Below are positions 50,375 to 58,997 of a stretch of 64,000 nucleotides of DNA, in pieces (positions within the stretch are counted from its first letter, which is position 1; every line of letters starts with the position of its first letter). A program made the position numbers and the translations under genes. Below the pieces are notes generated by a model that was given only the letters and a program-made list of their open reading frames with translations, ran no database searches and was not told the DNA's origin. Source of the stretch: an uncultured Lachnospiraceae bacterium (lineage in GTDB: Bacteria > Bacillota > Clostridia > Lachnospirales > Lachnospiraceae); contig ONBT01000003.1 in the NCBI GenBank assembly GCA_900316075.1, forward strand, positions 27,559 through 91,558, given 5' to 3'.

Positions 50375-52402
50375 TCAAACAAACCGCTTCAGCACCGCCT
50401 CTTTCACGGCCGCGTTCTTCGCCTTTGCGTCGGCGAGGCTCGTCCCCTCCGAATAGAAGTAGAACTTGATCTTCGGTTCTGTGCCGGAAGGGCGGACGAA
50501 GAAGACCGTGCCATCGGAAAGGACATATTTCAGGACGTTGGAAGCAGGAATGTGATTTTCGATTACGCCCGCATCCTCGGCGGCTCCGCCCTGTTCCGGT
50601 GCCGTCCCGCTTTCTGTTTTTGAACCGGCCGCAGGGATCGGTACGCGCTGCGTGTGTCCATTTGAGAAGTCGATAACCTCTTCTACGTCCTGCCCTGCGA
50701 CGCTTGTGAACGGATGCTCGCGGAGGTCCGCCATCTGCCCCTCAATCTTTGCCTTGCCGGAAAGTCCTTCATGAATAATGTAGGGCTCGTCCTCTGCGAA
50801 AAATCCGTACTTTGCATAGATATCCGAAAGGGCCTCGGCAAGAGTTTTCCCCTGCTTCGAATAGTAGGCGGCCGCCTCGGCCACGAGCATCCCGGCGGAG
50901 ATTCCGTCCTTGTCCCGGATGGCCGGGCAGGAAGCGTAGCCGACGGACTCTTCCCAGCCGAAGACGTAGGAGAGGCCCTTTTTTTCCATGGTCGGAATGG
51001 TGCCGCAGATATTCTTGAAGCCCGTCAATGCCTCGAACATGGCCACCCCGTTCGCCTCAGCGATGCGGTCGCCAAGCGGTGAAGTCACGATGGAACGGAC
51101 AGCGGCAGCGCCGGACGGCTGTGTGCCGGTCTCCTTCTTTCCTTCGAGGATGTAGGAGAGGAGGAGGTAGCCGGTCTGGTTCCCGTTGAGCGGTATGTAG
51201 GCAGGTACAGCGGGCGTCGCAGCGCCTGCGGCGGCTCCGCCCTGCGTGCACGCATTGCGTGTTCTGCCGCCCGCAGGGCCCGAGCCTTGTGCGAGGGCCC
51301 TATCTGCCGCGTGATTCCTTATTTCAATGGCAAAGCGGTCGGAATCCGGATCCGTCGCCAGGAGTACTTCCGCATTCACCTGCAGACCGAGTTTCTCCGC
51401 CAGCGCAAAAGCCTTCGGGTCTTCGGGGTTGGGGTAACCGACGGTCGTGAAGTCCGGGTCCGGGTCCTTCTGCTCCTCCACAATGTTGACATTGGTAAAG
51501 CCCCGTTCTTTCATGACTCTCCTGAAAGGAATGGAGCCGGCTCCATTCAGGGGGGTGTAAACAATCGGAATCGAAAGGTCAAGGTCCGCTGGGGCCGTGT
51601 GGACAGCCAGCGCCTCAATCGTATCGAGATAGGCTCGGTCTTCGACCTCGCCGCACATGGTAATGAGGCCGGTCTTCTTCGCTTCTTCAAAAGAAGGCGC
51701 AGGTGTTCCCGGGAAGTAGGGCAGGGCATCAATCTCCGCTGCAATCCCCTTCGACACTTCCCCGGAAATCTGGCAGCCGTCGGCCCAATAGACCTTGTAG
51801 CCGTTGTAGTCCTTCGGATTGTGGGAAGCCGTGAGGTTGAGACCGGACACCGTGTGCTTGGCCCGAATCAGATAGGCGAGCTCCGGCGTGGGCCGAATGC
51901 CGTCGAAGGTATAGACCCGGATGCCGTGGTTTGCAAAGACGGCTGCGGCCAGTTCAGCAAATTCCCGGCTCATATGGCGGGGGTCGAAGGCGATGCATAC
52001 AGCTTTTTCGGGTAGAAATTGGCTCTCCACTGATCCTACTGTCCGAACTGTGCCTGTATCGCTGTCCGCCTCACCCGCTCTTTCGAACGCGTCTGTTGCA
52101 GCTGTTTTTGCTCCATTTCCTGTCTCGCCTGTTTTTCCGGAAATCTCCGCAAAATATTTCTCAATATAATTTGATAGCCCTTCCGTCGCCCGCCACACGG
52201 TGACGAGGTTCATGGCATTGGTGCCGGGGCCGAGCTTGCCGCGAAGCCCCGCCGTCCCGAAGGAAAGCTCCGCCCCGAAGCGCTCGGTGAGCAAGGGCGC
52301 GTCTCTCTCCATATCCGCAAGTTCCTTTGCAAGCGGGCTCCCATCCGGAAGATTCTTTTTCCACTCGTCCAGACGGGCCTTGATTTCCTGATTTTGCTTC
52401 AT
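50375..52402 (-). CDS. Phosphoglucomutase/phosphomannomutase with three atypical insertions
   Basis: Interconverts hexose 1- and 6-phosphates. The core is plain: FGTAGLRGKLGPGTNAMN, the phosphoserine loop TASHNPKDYNGYKVYW, the metal loop DPDSDR and the phosphate-binding RPSGTEPKIKFY. At 675 residues it is about 100 longer than relatives. The excess sits in three Gly/Ala/Thr-rich insertions at residues about 90-120, 365-395 and 590-615. The second and third contain copies of the 11-bp palindrome (51251-51261 and 50643-50653), read in phases unlike those in other genes. This suggests in-frame insertion of repeat elements in surface loops. Confidence 0.88.
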   Translation of the reverse strand: MKQNQEIKARLDEWKKNLPDGSPLAKELADMERDAPLLTERFGAELSFGTAGLRGKLGPGTNAMNLVTVWRATEGLSNYIEKYFAEISGKTGETGNGAKTAATDAFERAGEADSDTGTVRTVGSVESQFLPEKAVCIAFDPRHMSREFAELAAAVFANHGIRVYTFDGIRPTPELAYLIRAKHTVSGLNLTASHNPKDYNGYKVYWADGCQISGEVSKGIAAEIDALPYFPGTPAPSFEEAKKTGLITMCGEVEDRAYLDTIEALAVHTAPADLDLSIPIVYTPLNGAGSIPFRRVMKERGFTNVNIVEEQKDPDPDFTTVGYPNPEDPKAFALAEKLGLQVNAEVLLATDPDSDRFAIEIRNHAADRALAQGSGPAGGRTRNACTQGGAAAGAATPAVPAYIPLNGNQTGYLLLSYILEGKKETGTQPSGAAAVRSIVTSPLGDRIAEANGVAMFEALTGFKNICGTIPTMEKKGLSYVFGWEESVGYASCPAIRDKDGISAGMLVAEAAAYYSKQGKTLAEALSDIYAKYGFFAEDEPYIIHEGLSGKAKIEGQMADLREHPFTSVAGQDVEEVIDFSNGHTQRVPIPAAGSKTESGTAPEQGGAAEDAGVIENHIPASNVLKYVLSDGTVFFVRPSGTEPKIKFYFYSEGTSLADAKAKNAAVKEAVLKRFV

Positions 52403-53161
52403 TGGAACCCCCTATTGCATTTGTGCTCATATAATTACGCCTGTCTGGCTTTCCCTATCACCAGTGGCCAGGAAGTTTTAGCACGCAACGCGTACACATG
52501 CTCAAAAAATATCTCCGGCTGCCGTGTGTTCCACAGGAAAGTCATTCTATGTATGCACCTGGACACCGGCAATACCGCCGAAGCGGCACTCCTCTCAGAA
52601 CCGGAAACAGGACTATTATAGCGTATTCTATGGAAAGGAAACACTTAAAAAAGTGACCGGAACAGATAGGTACTTAAGTAAGTCAACTACGAAAATGAAA
52701 TATCGACACGCATTGCGTGTACATATGTGAGGGCCATGGAACTATTTGCCTGTATTTTGCATTTAGCCCCTATGGGGAAGAACGAAGGGGAAGCAAATAA
52801 CACGCGCTGCGTATGCTCGCGCATGAACGCTGGAACTATAGTCAAGTATTTTGCATTTGTCCCCTATTTGAGAAGAATCAGAGAGGGAAGACTGGAACTA
52901 TCCGCCTGCGTTTTTGCATTTACCCCCTATTGGAAGAATCCTGAGGCAGCAAGATAATACGCGCTGCGTGTGCCCGCGCGTAAAGGCTGGAACTATAGAC
53001 AGAAATTTTGCATTTAGCCCCTATGGGGAAAGACTTCTAGCTCCGCGGAGGCCGACATCTGGAAACATCCGCCTTCTTCTTGCATTTAGCCCCTGTCACA
53101 GATGCCACACAGGGCCGCGGCAGAAAGGTACAGCAGAAAACTGGTGGAGAAACAGCAAAAA
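52403..53161. other. Repeat-rich non-coding interval beside tRNA-Gln
   Basis: No gene is supported in these 760 bases. Four copies of the 11-bp palindrome (52483, 52708, 52802, 52959) and a five-unit tandem array fill most of it. The short open frames here all run across repeat units and have no start signals or known similarity. Confidence 0.75.
52738..53095 (+). repeat. Five-unit tandem array with GGAACTAT...TTTTGCATTTAGCCCCT core
   Basis: Units start with GGAACTAT at 52738, 52832, 52894 and 52989 and with the variant GGAAACAT at 53061. Each has TTTTGCATTTAGCCCCTAT or a near match 17 bases later, often followed by GGGGAAGAA. Units 1 and 3 are long (94-95 bases) and carry ACGCGCTGCGT plus a GCGCG tail; the others are 62-72 bases and lack it. 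Confidence 0.85.
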
Positions 53162-53190
53162 GGCGCATCCGAAAACCGGATGCGCCTTTT
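53162..53190. terminator. Terminator after tRNA-Gln (bidirectional)
   Basis: GGCGCATCCG (53162-53171) pairs perfectly with CGGATGCGCC (53177-53186). A and T runs on both sides allow use in either direction; on the reverse strand it ends the tRNA transcript. Confidence 0.85.
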
Positions 53191-53197
53191 CAAGTCG

Positions 53198-53270
53198 CTG
53201 GCCCACGTGGATTCGAACCACGAAAATGACGGAGTCAGAGTCCGCTGCCTTACCGTTTGGCTATGGGCCA
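53198..53270 (-). tRNA. tRNA-Gln (anticodon CTG)
   Basis: The reverse strand gives a 73-base cloverleaf starting TGGCCCATAGCCAAACGGTA, with acceptor stem TGGCCCA/TGGGCCA, anticodon loop CTCTGAC (anticodon CTG, reads CAG) and T arm CGTGGTTCGAATCCACG. CCA is not encoded. A promoter lies 43 bases upstream and a terminator just after. As a lone tRNA next to a repeat array it is a typical target for integration, but no integrase or att duplication is seen. Confidence 0.95.
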
Positions 53271-53312
53271 ATATGAGCTTTTCGCCTGTCTTTTTCCGGA
53301 CAAGCAAATGCT

Positions 53313-53341
53313 ATTATAGTCATCTGATTTCCAGATTGCAA
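53313..53341 (-). promoter_or_regulatory. Promoter of tRNA-Gln
   Basis: On the reverse strand TTGCAA (53341-53336), 17 bases, TATAAT (53318-53313), 42 bases before the mature 5-prime end. Confidence 0.7.
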
Positions 53342-53462
53342 GGAAAAATTTTCATTTTTGAGGAAAATTTTGTAGACTGAATTATATGAAAATCAGAAGA
53401 AAATGAAGGCATGTTTGAAACGGCCCGCCGCATGCCGGTTTTGCCTGTCTGGGAAGAATGGA

Positions 53463-54122
53463 TTACAGGAAGATGAGCTTCCCGTCCGCAAAGGCATAGG
53501 TGACTGCCTCTCCTTCCGTATAGCGGGCCCGGCCGGAGACGGCGTCCGTGATTTGGGCCTCGAGCGGCACGCCTTCCGGACAGATTACAGAAATCGTGAC
53601 ACCGGCCCCGAAGTCGCTTCCCGTGACCGGAATCTCCTTCTGCCTCAGGAGGTAGTCGATCTTCCCATAGTCATTATAATCAGAGGAAATCGTGACACTC
53701 CTTCCGGTCTTCCTCTCGGCCAGAACCGAAGTGTCGATGGAGGCGAGACTGGCGTCCCTATAGGCGGCGGAAAGTCCGCCGGTGCCCAGAAGAACTCCGC
53801 CGAAGTAGCGGGTCACGATGCAGAGGGCGTTGGTGAGCCCCCGGTTTGTAAGGCTGTCCGCAATCTGCTTGCCGGCGGTCTGAGAAGGCTCTCCGTCGTC
53901 GGAGGACCGGGTCAGGTCCGTCGGAAGGCCCGCTTTTTCTCCATCAATAATATACGCGAAGCAGTTGTGCCGGGCGTTGTAGTGGACCTTTCGCGCGGCC
54001 TCGATTTCCGCGAGGGCCTCTTCTTCGGAGGTCACCCGGACGAGTTTTCCGATGAAGCGGGACTTCTTCCGGACGACTTCGGCTGTTCCGCCTTCTATGA
54101 TTTCATATATAGTGTCACTCAT
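53463..54122 (-). CDS. YigZ/IMPACT family protein
   Basis: A 219-residue protein of the UPF0029 family. The conserved core is KKSRFIGKL, ARHNCFAY, SDDGEPSQTAGKQI and VTRYFGGVLLGTGGLSAAY. The C-terminal half is the ferredoxin-like domain seen in bacterial YigZ. The role is not settled; the eukaryotic relative IMPACT regulates translation. It is divergent from the penicillin-binding protein gene, with 230 bases between them. Confidence 0.9.
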   Translation of the reverse strand: MSDTIYEIIEGGTAEVVRKKSRFIGKLVRVTSEEEALAEIEAARKVHYNARHNCFAYIIDGEKAGLPTDLTRSSDDGEPSQTAGKQIADSLTNRGLTNALCIVTRYFGGVLLGTGGLSAAYRDASLASIDTSVLAERKTGRSVTISSDYNDYGKIDYLLRQKEIPVTGSDFGAGVTISVICPEGVPLEAQITDAVSGRARYTEGEAVTYAFADGKLIFL

Positions 54123-54196
54123 GGTTTTCTATTCGTACGTATATATGCGCACGCCACAGCAATTTTTCCACTTGCGTTCCCTGACTTCCCCGGAAT

Positions 54197-54224
54197 TTGT
54201 AATCTGCGCATTTTCTGTTATAAT
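54197..54224 (+). promoter_or_regulatory. Candidate promoter of the penicillin-binding protein gene
   Basis: TTGTAA (54197-54202), 16 bases, TATAAT (54219-54224), about 130 bases before the start. A second TATAAT at 54305-54310 lacks a -35 box. TTACATTA (54288-54295) lies between them. Confidence 0.5.
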
Positions 54225-54353
54225 TCAATAGACTTTGCGATTCTGTAAAGAAGCCGCCCTTCCTTGAAATCGAAGGGGAGCGGGGTCTTACATTAGTCAT
54301 GTACTATAATAATAGAAAATCCGCGGTTTGAAAATCGGAGATTATCTTTTCAT

Positions 54354-57185
54354 ATGAATTACAGTGAACAGAATGTAAAAAAGAGGAAAGCCAGAACCCA
54401 TTCCTCCCGGCGCCGGGCGGGAAAGACCTTCCTTTTCACCTTCCTGAGAACGGTTCTGGTCCTCCTCGTCGTCTTCGTGGCGGCGGCGGTGGTCGGCGGA
54501 GGCCTGTACGCCAAGCGCCTGATTGACCAGCTGCCCGACATTTCCACGGTTGATATTTCTCCCACCGGCTATCTTTCGACCATCTACGACAAGGACGGGG
54601 GCGAAATCCAGACCCTGGCGGCTTCCGGGGCCAATCGGGAGTACGTGACCATCGACCAGATTCCCGACTATGTGCAGAAGGCCTTCGTGGCCATCGAGGA
54701 CGAGCGCTTCTACAAGCACAACGGCATCGATATCCGGGGCATCCTCCGGGCGGGCTTTACGGGACTGACCACCGGGCATTTTTCCCAAGGCGCCTCGACC
54801 ATTACCCAGCAGCTCCTGAAGAACAACTACTTCACGGACTGGACCTCCGAATCCACGACCAAGGAGAAAATCGACCGGAAGATCCAGGAGCAGTACCTGG
54901 CCATTCAGCTCGAAAAGGTCACCAGCAAGGAGACCATCCTTGAAAACTACCTGAATACCATCAACCTGGGGCAGAATACGCTTGGCGTCCAGGCGGCGAG
55001 CGAGCGCTATTTCAATAAGCCGGTCAGTGACCTCACCCTTTCCGAGGCGGCCTGTATCGCGGCCATCACCCAGAACCCGACCAAGTACAACCCCCTGAAG
55101 AACCCCGAGAACAATGACACCCGCCGCAAGCAGGTCCTGAAGAAGATGCTGGAGCTGGGCTTTATTACGGACCAGAGCGAATACGACGCAGCCGTTGCTG
55201 ACGACGTCTACTCCCGTATTTCCATCGTGAACAATGAAATCGCGGACAATACGACGAATTACTTCGTGGATGCCCTGACCGACCAGGTTATCAACGACCT
55301 GATGGAGCAGAAGGGGTATGATGAGACCGAGGCCTACCGCCTGCTCTACAGCGGCGGCCTTACCATCAATTCCACCGAAGACCCCAAGCTTCAGGCCATT
55401 GTTGAAGAGGAAATTAATAATACCGAAAACTACCAGAACGACCCCAAGGTTGCCGTTTCCTTCCGCCTGACGGTCCAGCATGCGGACGGGACCTACGACA
55501 ATTACAGCGACCAGACCATGCTGTCCTATTATCAGGCGGCGAACAAGAATTACACCATCAATTTCTCCACCAAGGAAGAAGCGGACGCGGCCTATGCGGC
55601 CTACAAGGCGGAGGTCGTCGGCCTCACGGACAAGATTCCGGATGGGGGCGAGTTCGTCACTTATACGGTTCAGCCTCAGGCAGCCATGACGGTCATCGAC
55701 CAGTCCACCGGCCACGTCGTAGCCCTGGTGGGCGGAAGAGGAGACAAGACCGCATCAAGAACCCTGAACCGGGCCACGGATATCACGCGGCAGCCGGGCT
55801 CTACCTTCAAGGTCCTGGCGGCCTACGCCCCGGCCCTGGATTCGGCGGGCCTCACCCTGGCGACGGTCCAGGACGATGCTCCCATGTCCTATGCAAACGG
55901 GACTCCCCTGAACAATTACGACCACTCCTACAAGGGCCTTACGAACCTGCGCATGGCTATTACCAAGTCCATGAATATCGTCACGGTCAAGACCCTGACC
56001 CAGATCGGGACGGGCCTGGGCTATGAGTATGTCAAGGACTTCGGCATCACGACCCTCGAGAGCGGGGACAACAACCAGGCCCTGGCTCTGGGCGGCATCA
56101 CCCACGGGGTTACGAACTTGGAGCTCACCGGGGCCTACGCCACGATTGCCAACCAGGGGAAATATAACCGCCCCGTCCTCTACACGACGGTCAAGTCCCG
56201 GACCGGGCAGACCATCCTGGACTCCACGGACAATACGCCCAAGCAGGTCCTGAAGGAGACGACCGCCTGGCTTTTGACTTCAGCCATGGAAGACGTCATG
56301 ACGAAGGGTACCGGCGGTGCAGCGAATTTCTCCGGTCAGGCTGTGGCCGGAAAGTCCGGAACGACGACCAAGGACCGGGATACGGTCTTCGCCGGCTTCA
56401 CCCCCTACTATACGGCGGTCATCTGGGGCGGCTATGACGACAATACCCCTCAGTCCACGACTTCATACTCGAAGAAGGTCTGGAAGGCGGTCATGAGCCG
56501 CATCCATGAGGGCCTGGAGTACAAGGATTTCACCAAGCCCGAAGGCATCACGGCGGCGACGGTCTGCCGGAAGTCCGGCAAGCTTCCCATTGAAGGCGTC
56601 TGCGACGCAGACCCCAGAGGCTCCATGCTCTATACGGAGTACTTTGCAACGGGAACTGTCCCGACGGAGACCTGCGACCACCATACCCGGGTGGACATAT
56701 GCTCGGTATCCGGCCTGCCCGCCGGAGAGTACTGCCCTGCGGAGGATCGGGTTTCCAAGGTCATGATCGTGGGGGCGGATCCGGCCGGCGGAGAGGGCCA
56801 GTATGTGATCAGTCCCGAGACCCTGGCCCGGACCTGCAACATTCATACGACACCCGGGGCGGCGGTCACGTCCGGAGGCAGCGTCCTTCCCGGAACGGGC
56901 GGCACTGGTACGGAGGGCGGAAGCGGTACGACCGGCGGAACCGGCAGTGAAGGCGGAAACGGCACGACCGGCGGAACCGGTACGGAAGGCGGAAGCGGCA
57001 CGACCGGCGGTACTGGCACGGAAGGCGGCGCGACCGGCACGGAAGGCGGCACGACTGGTACGGACGGCGGTTCGACCGGGACCGGCAGCCAGACTACGGA
57101 AGGCACAAATACGGTCGGAAGCACCGGGACTGGAAACGCAGCATTGGACGCCCTGATCAGCGCCTTTCGCAACAACGGGAATTGA
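54354..57185 (+). CDS. Class A penicillin-binding protein 1A
   Basis: A bifunctional peptidoglycan synthase of 943 residues. A basic cytosolic head and one membrane segment (about 25-50) come first. The glycosyltransferase domain has EDERFYKHNGID (catalytic glutamate near 115) and QGASTITQQLLKN. The transpeptidase domain has QPGSTFK with the acylated serine near 482, SMN and KSGTT near 667. Two small cysteine-containing segments follow (VCRKSGKLPIEGVC, then CSVSGLPAGEYCP). The last 75 residues are a Gly-Thr repeat, a flexible tail outside the cell. The start has a GGAG 12 bases away. Confidence 0.95.
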   Translation: MNYSEQNVKKRKARTHSSRRRAGKTFLFTFLRTVLVLLVVFVAAAVVGGGLYAKRLIDQLPDISTVDISPTGYLSTIYDKDGGEIQTLAASGANREYVTIDQIPDYVQKAFVAIEDERFYKHNGIDIRGILRAGFTGLTTGHFSQGASTITQQLLKNNYFTDWTSESTTKEKIDRKIQEQYLAIQLEKVTSKETILENYLNTINLGQNTLGVQAASERYFNKPVSDLTLSEAACIAAITQNPTKYNPLKNPENNDTRRKQVLKKMLELGFITDQSEYDAAVADDVYSRISIVNNEIADNTTNYFVDALTDQVINDLMEQKGYDETEAYRLLYSGGLTINSTEDPKLQAIVEEEINNTENYQNDPKVAVSFRLTVQHADGTYDNYSDQTMLSYYQAANKNYTINFSTKEEADAAYAAYKAEVVGLTDKIPDGGEFVTYTVQPQAAMTVIDQSTGHVVALVGGRGDKTASRTLNRATDITRQPGSTFKVLAAYAPALDSAGLTLATVQDDAPMSYANGTPLNNYDHSYKGLTNLRMAITKSMNIVTVKTLTQIGTGLGYEYVKDFGITTLESGDNNQALALGGITHGVTNLELTGAYATIANQGKYNRPVLYTTVKSRTGQTILDSTDNTPKQVLKETTAWLLTSAMEDVMTKGTGGAANFSGQAVAGKSGTTTKDRDTVFAGFTPYYTAVIWGGYDDNTPQSTTSYSKKVWKAVMSRIHEGLEYKDFTKPEGITAATVCRKSGKLPIEGVCDADPRGSMLYTEYFATGTVPTETCDHHTRVDICSVSGLPAGEYCPAEDRVSKVMIVGADPAGGEGQYVISPETLARTCNIHTTPGAAVTSGGSVLPGTGGTGTEGGSGTTGGTGSEGGNGTTGGTGTEGGSGTTGGTGTEGGATGTEGGTTGTDGGSTGTGSQTTEGTNTVGSTGTGNAALDALISAFRNNGN

Positions 57186-57264
57186 ACGATCGGCCGATGG
57201 GACAGGACCCGGGGGAAGCCCCGGGTAGGATTTCCCCGACGAGAATAATGTAAAACAAAAAGAA

Positions 57265-57300
57265 CCCCTGCGGCTATACGTAAGCTGCAGGGGATTTTTA
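57265..57300. terminator. Bidirectional terminator between convergent genes
   Basis: CCCCTGC..GC pairs with GC.GCAGGGG and has T runs on both sides: ATTTTTAT forward and TTCTTTTTGTTTT reversed. It overlaps the stop codon of the FliD-like gene. TAATGTAA (57246-57253) is just before it. Confidence 0.8.
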
Positions 57301-58584
57301 TAAGGACAAGTCAAGCAGGAGCCCGCTATATATACTGGAGGCGTAGGGCGAAACCAGGGTATTCGAAGGGTTCTTGTACTCGACCGTAATCTTGTCGACG
57401 TAGTTCAGGGGGTCGACCGAGGTCTTGTTCGCCTCTCTCGAAAGCTCATCCTTGAAGCGGTTCAGAATCGAGAAAGTCTTCTTCGCGTCCGGTCCCTGGA
57501 CAGCTTCCGTGATGGCCTCCCGGTCCAGATACAGGGTTCCGTCGTCATTGGCCCGGATGCCGATTTTCGACAGGTCGTCCGACCGGTTCCTTTGGATTCC
57601 ACTGACCTCGTTCAGAAGCTGGGTGTTCGAGTGGGAGCCCGAATACTTCTGGCCCACAGCGATGAAGCCGTTGTAGCTCTGGAGCAGCTCCTCCACGGAA
57701 TCGGCAATGGCCTCGGTATTGGGCTTGAAGCCAATGCGGGCGGGCTCATCCTCCGGTGTCGTCCCCGCGAGGGTAATCTCGAAATCCCTGTTGATCGTGA
57801 ACGTATTCGACAGGGACGAGTGCTCGGCCCCATTCAATGTAAAGGAAGAGTTCGAGGCCGGGGATGTGATATTTGCAATCCCCAGGGTGTTCAGCTCATT
57901 CCACGCACTTCCGGACTGGATGCGGAAGAGGCTCTGCTCGTTTTCCGAAAGCCCCGTGGCCTTGGATACGAGCTGCAGGGCCGTTTCATTCTTCCGGTTC
58001 CTTATGACAGATGCCGTGAGGCCCACGTTCGACGTATTGACGAGCCGCGCAATCTTCGACTGGACCGCGCTGTTGGAGTCCCCGTAATTTACGTTGAACT
58101 GGAACTCATAAGACTTGGAATTCGTATCCAGGTCGAACGAGTAAGAGCCTTCCTCGAAGTCGTGGCCGGAAGCGGGCAGGTAGGCCCCGGTATTGACCTG
58201 GGGCTGGGCGAGCTTTGAGACCCCGACCGTGAAGGAAGTGGAGCCGTCCGCGTCGTCGTCGCCGATATAGCGGATCTGGACCGCATCTTCGTTCGAAGAA
58301 GTCGCAATCTTCTTATAAAAAACGGATTCGATATTTCCGTCATCGGAGGAAAGCGAGGAGACGACATTCTGGGCGGCCCGGGACTGTTCCTTCAGGTCGA
58401 TGGCGAAATTCTTGACGTCTCCGTCGAAATTGATCTTGTAGACAGGGGCGTCCCGGTTCGTCCGCACAATGCGGCTGTAGACCCGTTTCAGGTCGTCCGT
58501 CTTGTGGCTGTCGTAGCGGCTGGCACCGAGATTCTTCCCGTATGTGGTCAGAAAATACTGATAGGCGTTGTCAATCTTTGCCAT
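57298..58584 (-). CDS. FliD-like (flagellar cap/hook-associated protein 2) protein
   Basis: I read this 428-residue protein as a distant FliD relative, on the basis of its layout: helical N-terminus, beta-rich middle rich in Ser, Asn and Thr (VGVSKLAQPQVNTGAYLP, then LQLVSKATGLSENEQSLFRI), the FNVNYGDSNSAVQSKIARLVN segment like the FliD N-domain repeats, and a C-terminal helical part (IADSVEELLQSYNGFI, then VSGIQRNRSDDLSKIGI) that matches the FliD C-domain. No flagellar gene is nearby, and no signal peptide is seen, as expected for type III export. ATG 58584 follows AAGGAGGGG; the frame extends 20 residues further without a start signal. Confidence 0.6.
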   Translation of the reverse strand: MAKIDNAYQYFLTTYGKNLGASRYDSHKTDDLKRVYSRIVRTNRDAPVYKINFDGDVKNFAIDLKEQSRAAQNVVSSLSSDDGNIESVFYKKIATSSNEDAVQIRYIGDDDADGSTSFTVGVSKLAQPQVNTGAYLPASGHDFEEGSYSFDLDTNSKSYEFQFNVNYGDSNSAVQSKIARLVNTSNVGLTASVIRNRKNETALQLVSKATGLSENEQSLFRIQSGSAWNELNTLGIANITSPASNSSFTLNGAEHSSLSNTFTINRDFEITLAGTTPEDEPARIGFKPNTEAIADSVEELLQSYNGFIAVGQKYSGSHSNTQLLNEVSGIQRNRSDDLSKIGIRANDDGTLYLDREAITEAVQGPDAKKTFSILNRFKDELSREANKTSVDPLNYVDKITVEYKNPSNTLVSPYASSIYSGLLLDLSL

Positions 58585-58835
58585 GGGACACCCCTCCTTT
58601 CTTCCGTGAAAAACCGCGCAATCCCTGCGCCGGGGGTCAGGCATTCTGTATGACTAATGTAAATCGCGTCCTGTGCTACAGGCTTTCATCGCTGGCACAG
58701 AGCCGGGCAAATGAGAAATACATAGAAAAATCCCATTTACTCATATATAATATACCACGCCCGAATCAACCTGTCATCTACCAGATGCGGGTACCTTTGA
58801 ACGAGGATTGTACTAAATAATGTGCAATCATAGGA

Positions 58836-58959
58836 GGGTCAGGTACCGCTGTTGATAACTTCTGCCGCCCGCGCCGGTACTGGCTGAGAGGGGGACAGTC
58901 CCCCTCTCAGCCAGTACCGGCGCGGGCGGGAGCCGTTTTGCCAATCGGTTCCTGACCCC
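58836..58959 (-). mobile_element. 125-bp hairpin repeat element, copy B
   Basis: Bounded by GGGTCAGGTACC and GGTTCCTGACCCC and inverted relative to copy A at 1804. Its centre is a perfect palindrome of 65 bases (58865-58929, 32-base arms around a single A). GACCCCAGATAAGG is repeated at its right edge. No coding capacity. Confidence 0.8.
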
Positions 58960-58997
58960 AGATAAGGTGACCCCAGATAAGGGGCATGAAAAAATTC

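Noticed and set aside
52403..53161. CRISPR array
   Set aside because: Units are 62-95 bases with unequal, partly conserved spacers and no cas genes; not a CRISPR pattern.
53198..53270. Integrated element attachment site at tRNA-Gln
   Set aside because: No duplicated tRNA end and no integrase gene within the window.
52394..53276. Short forward open frames in the repeat region
   Set aside because: They span repeat units and even the antisense of tRNA-Gln; no ribosome binding sites or similarity.
57186..57240. Second terminator after the PBP gene (CCCGGGG/CCCCGGG hairpin near 57205-57222)
   Set aside because: It lacks a T run directly after the stem; the hairpin at 57265 is the better terminator.
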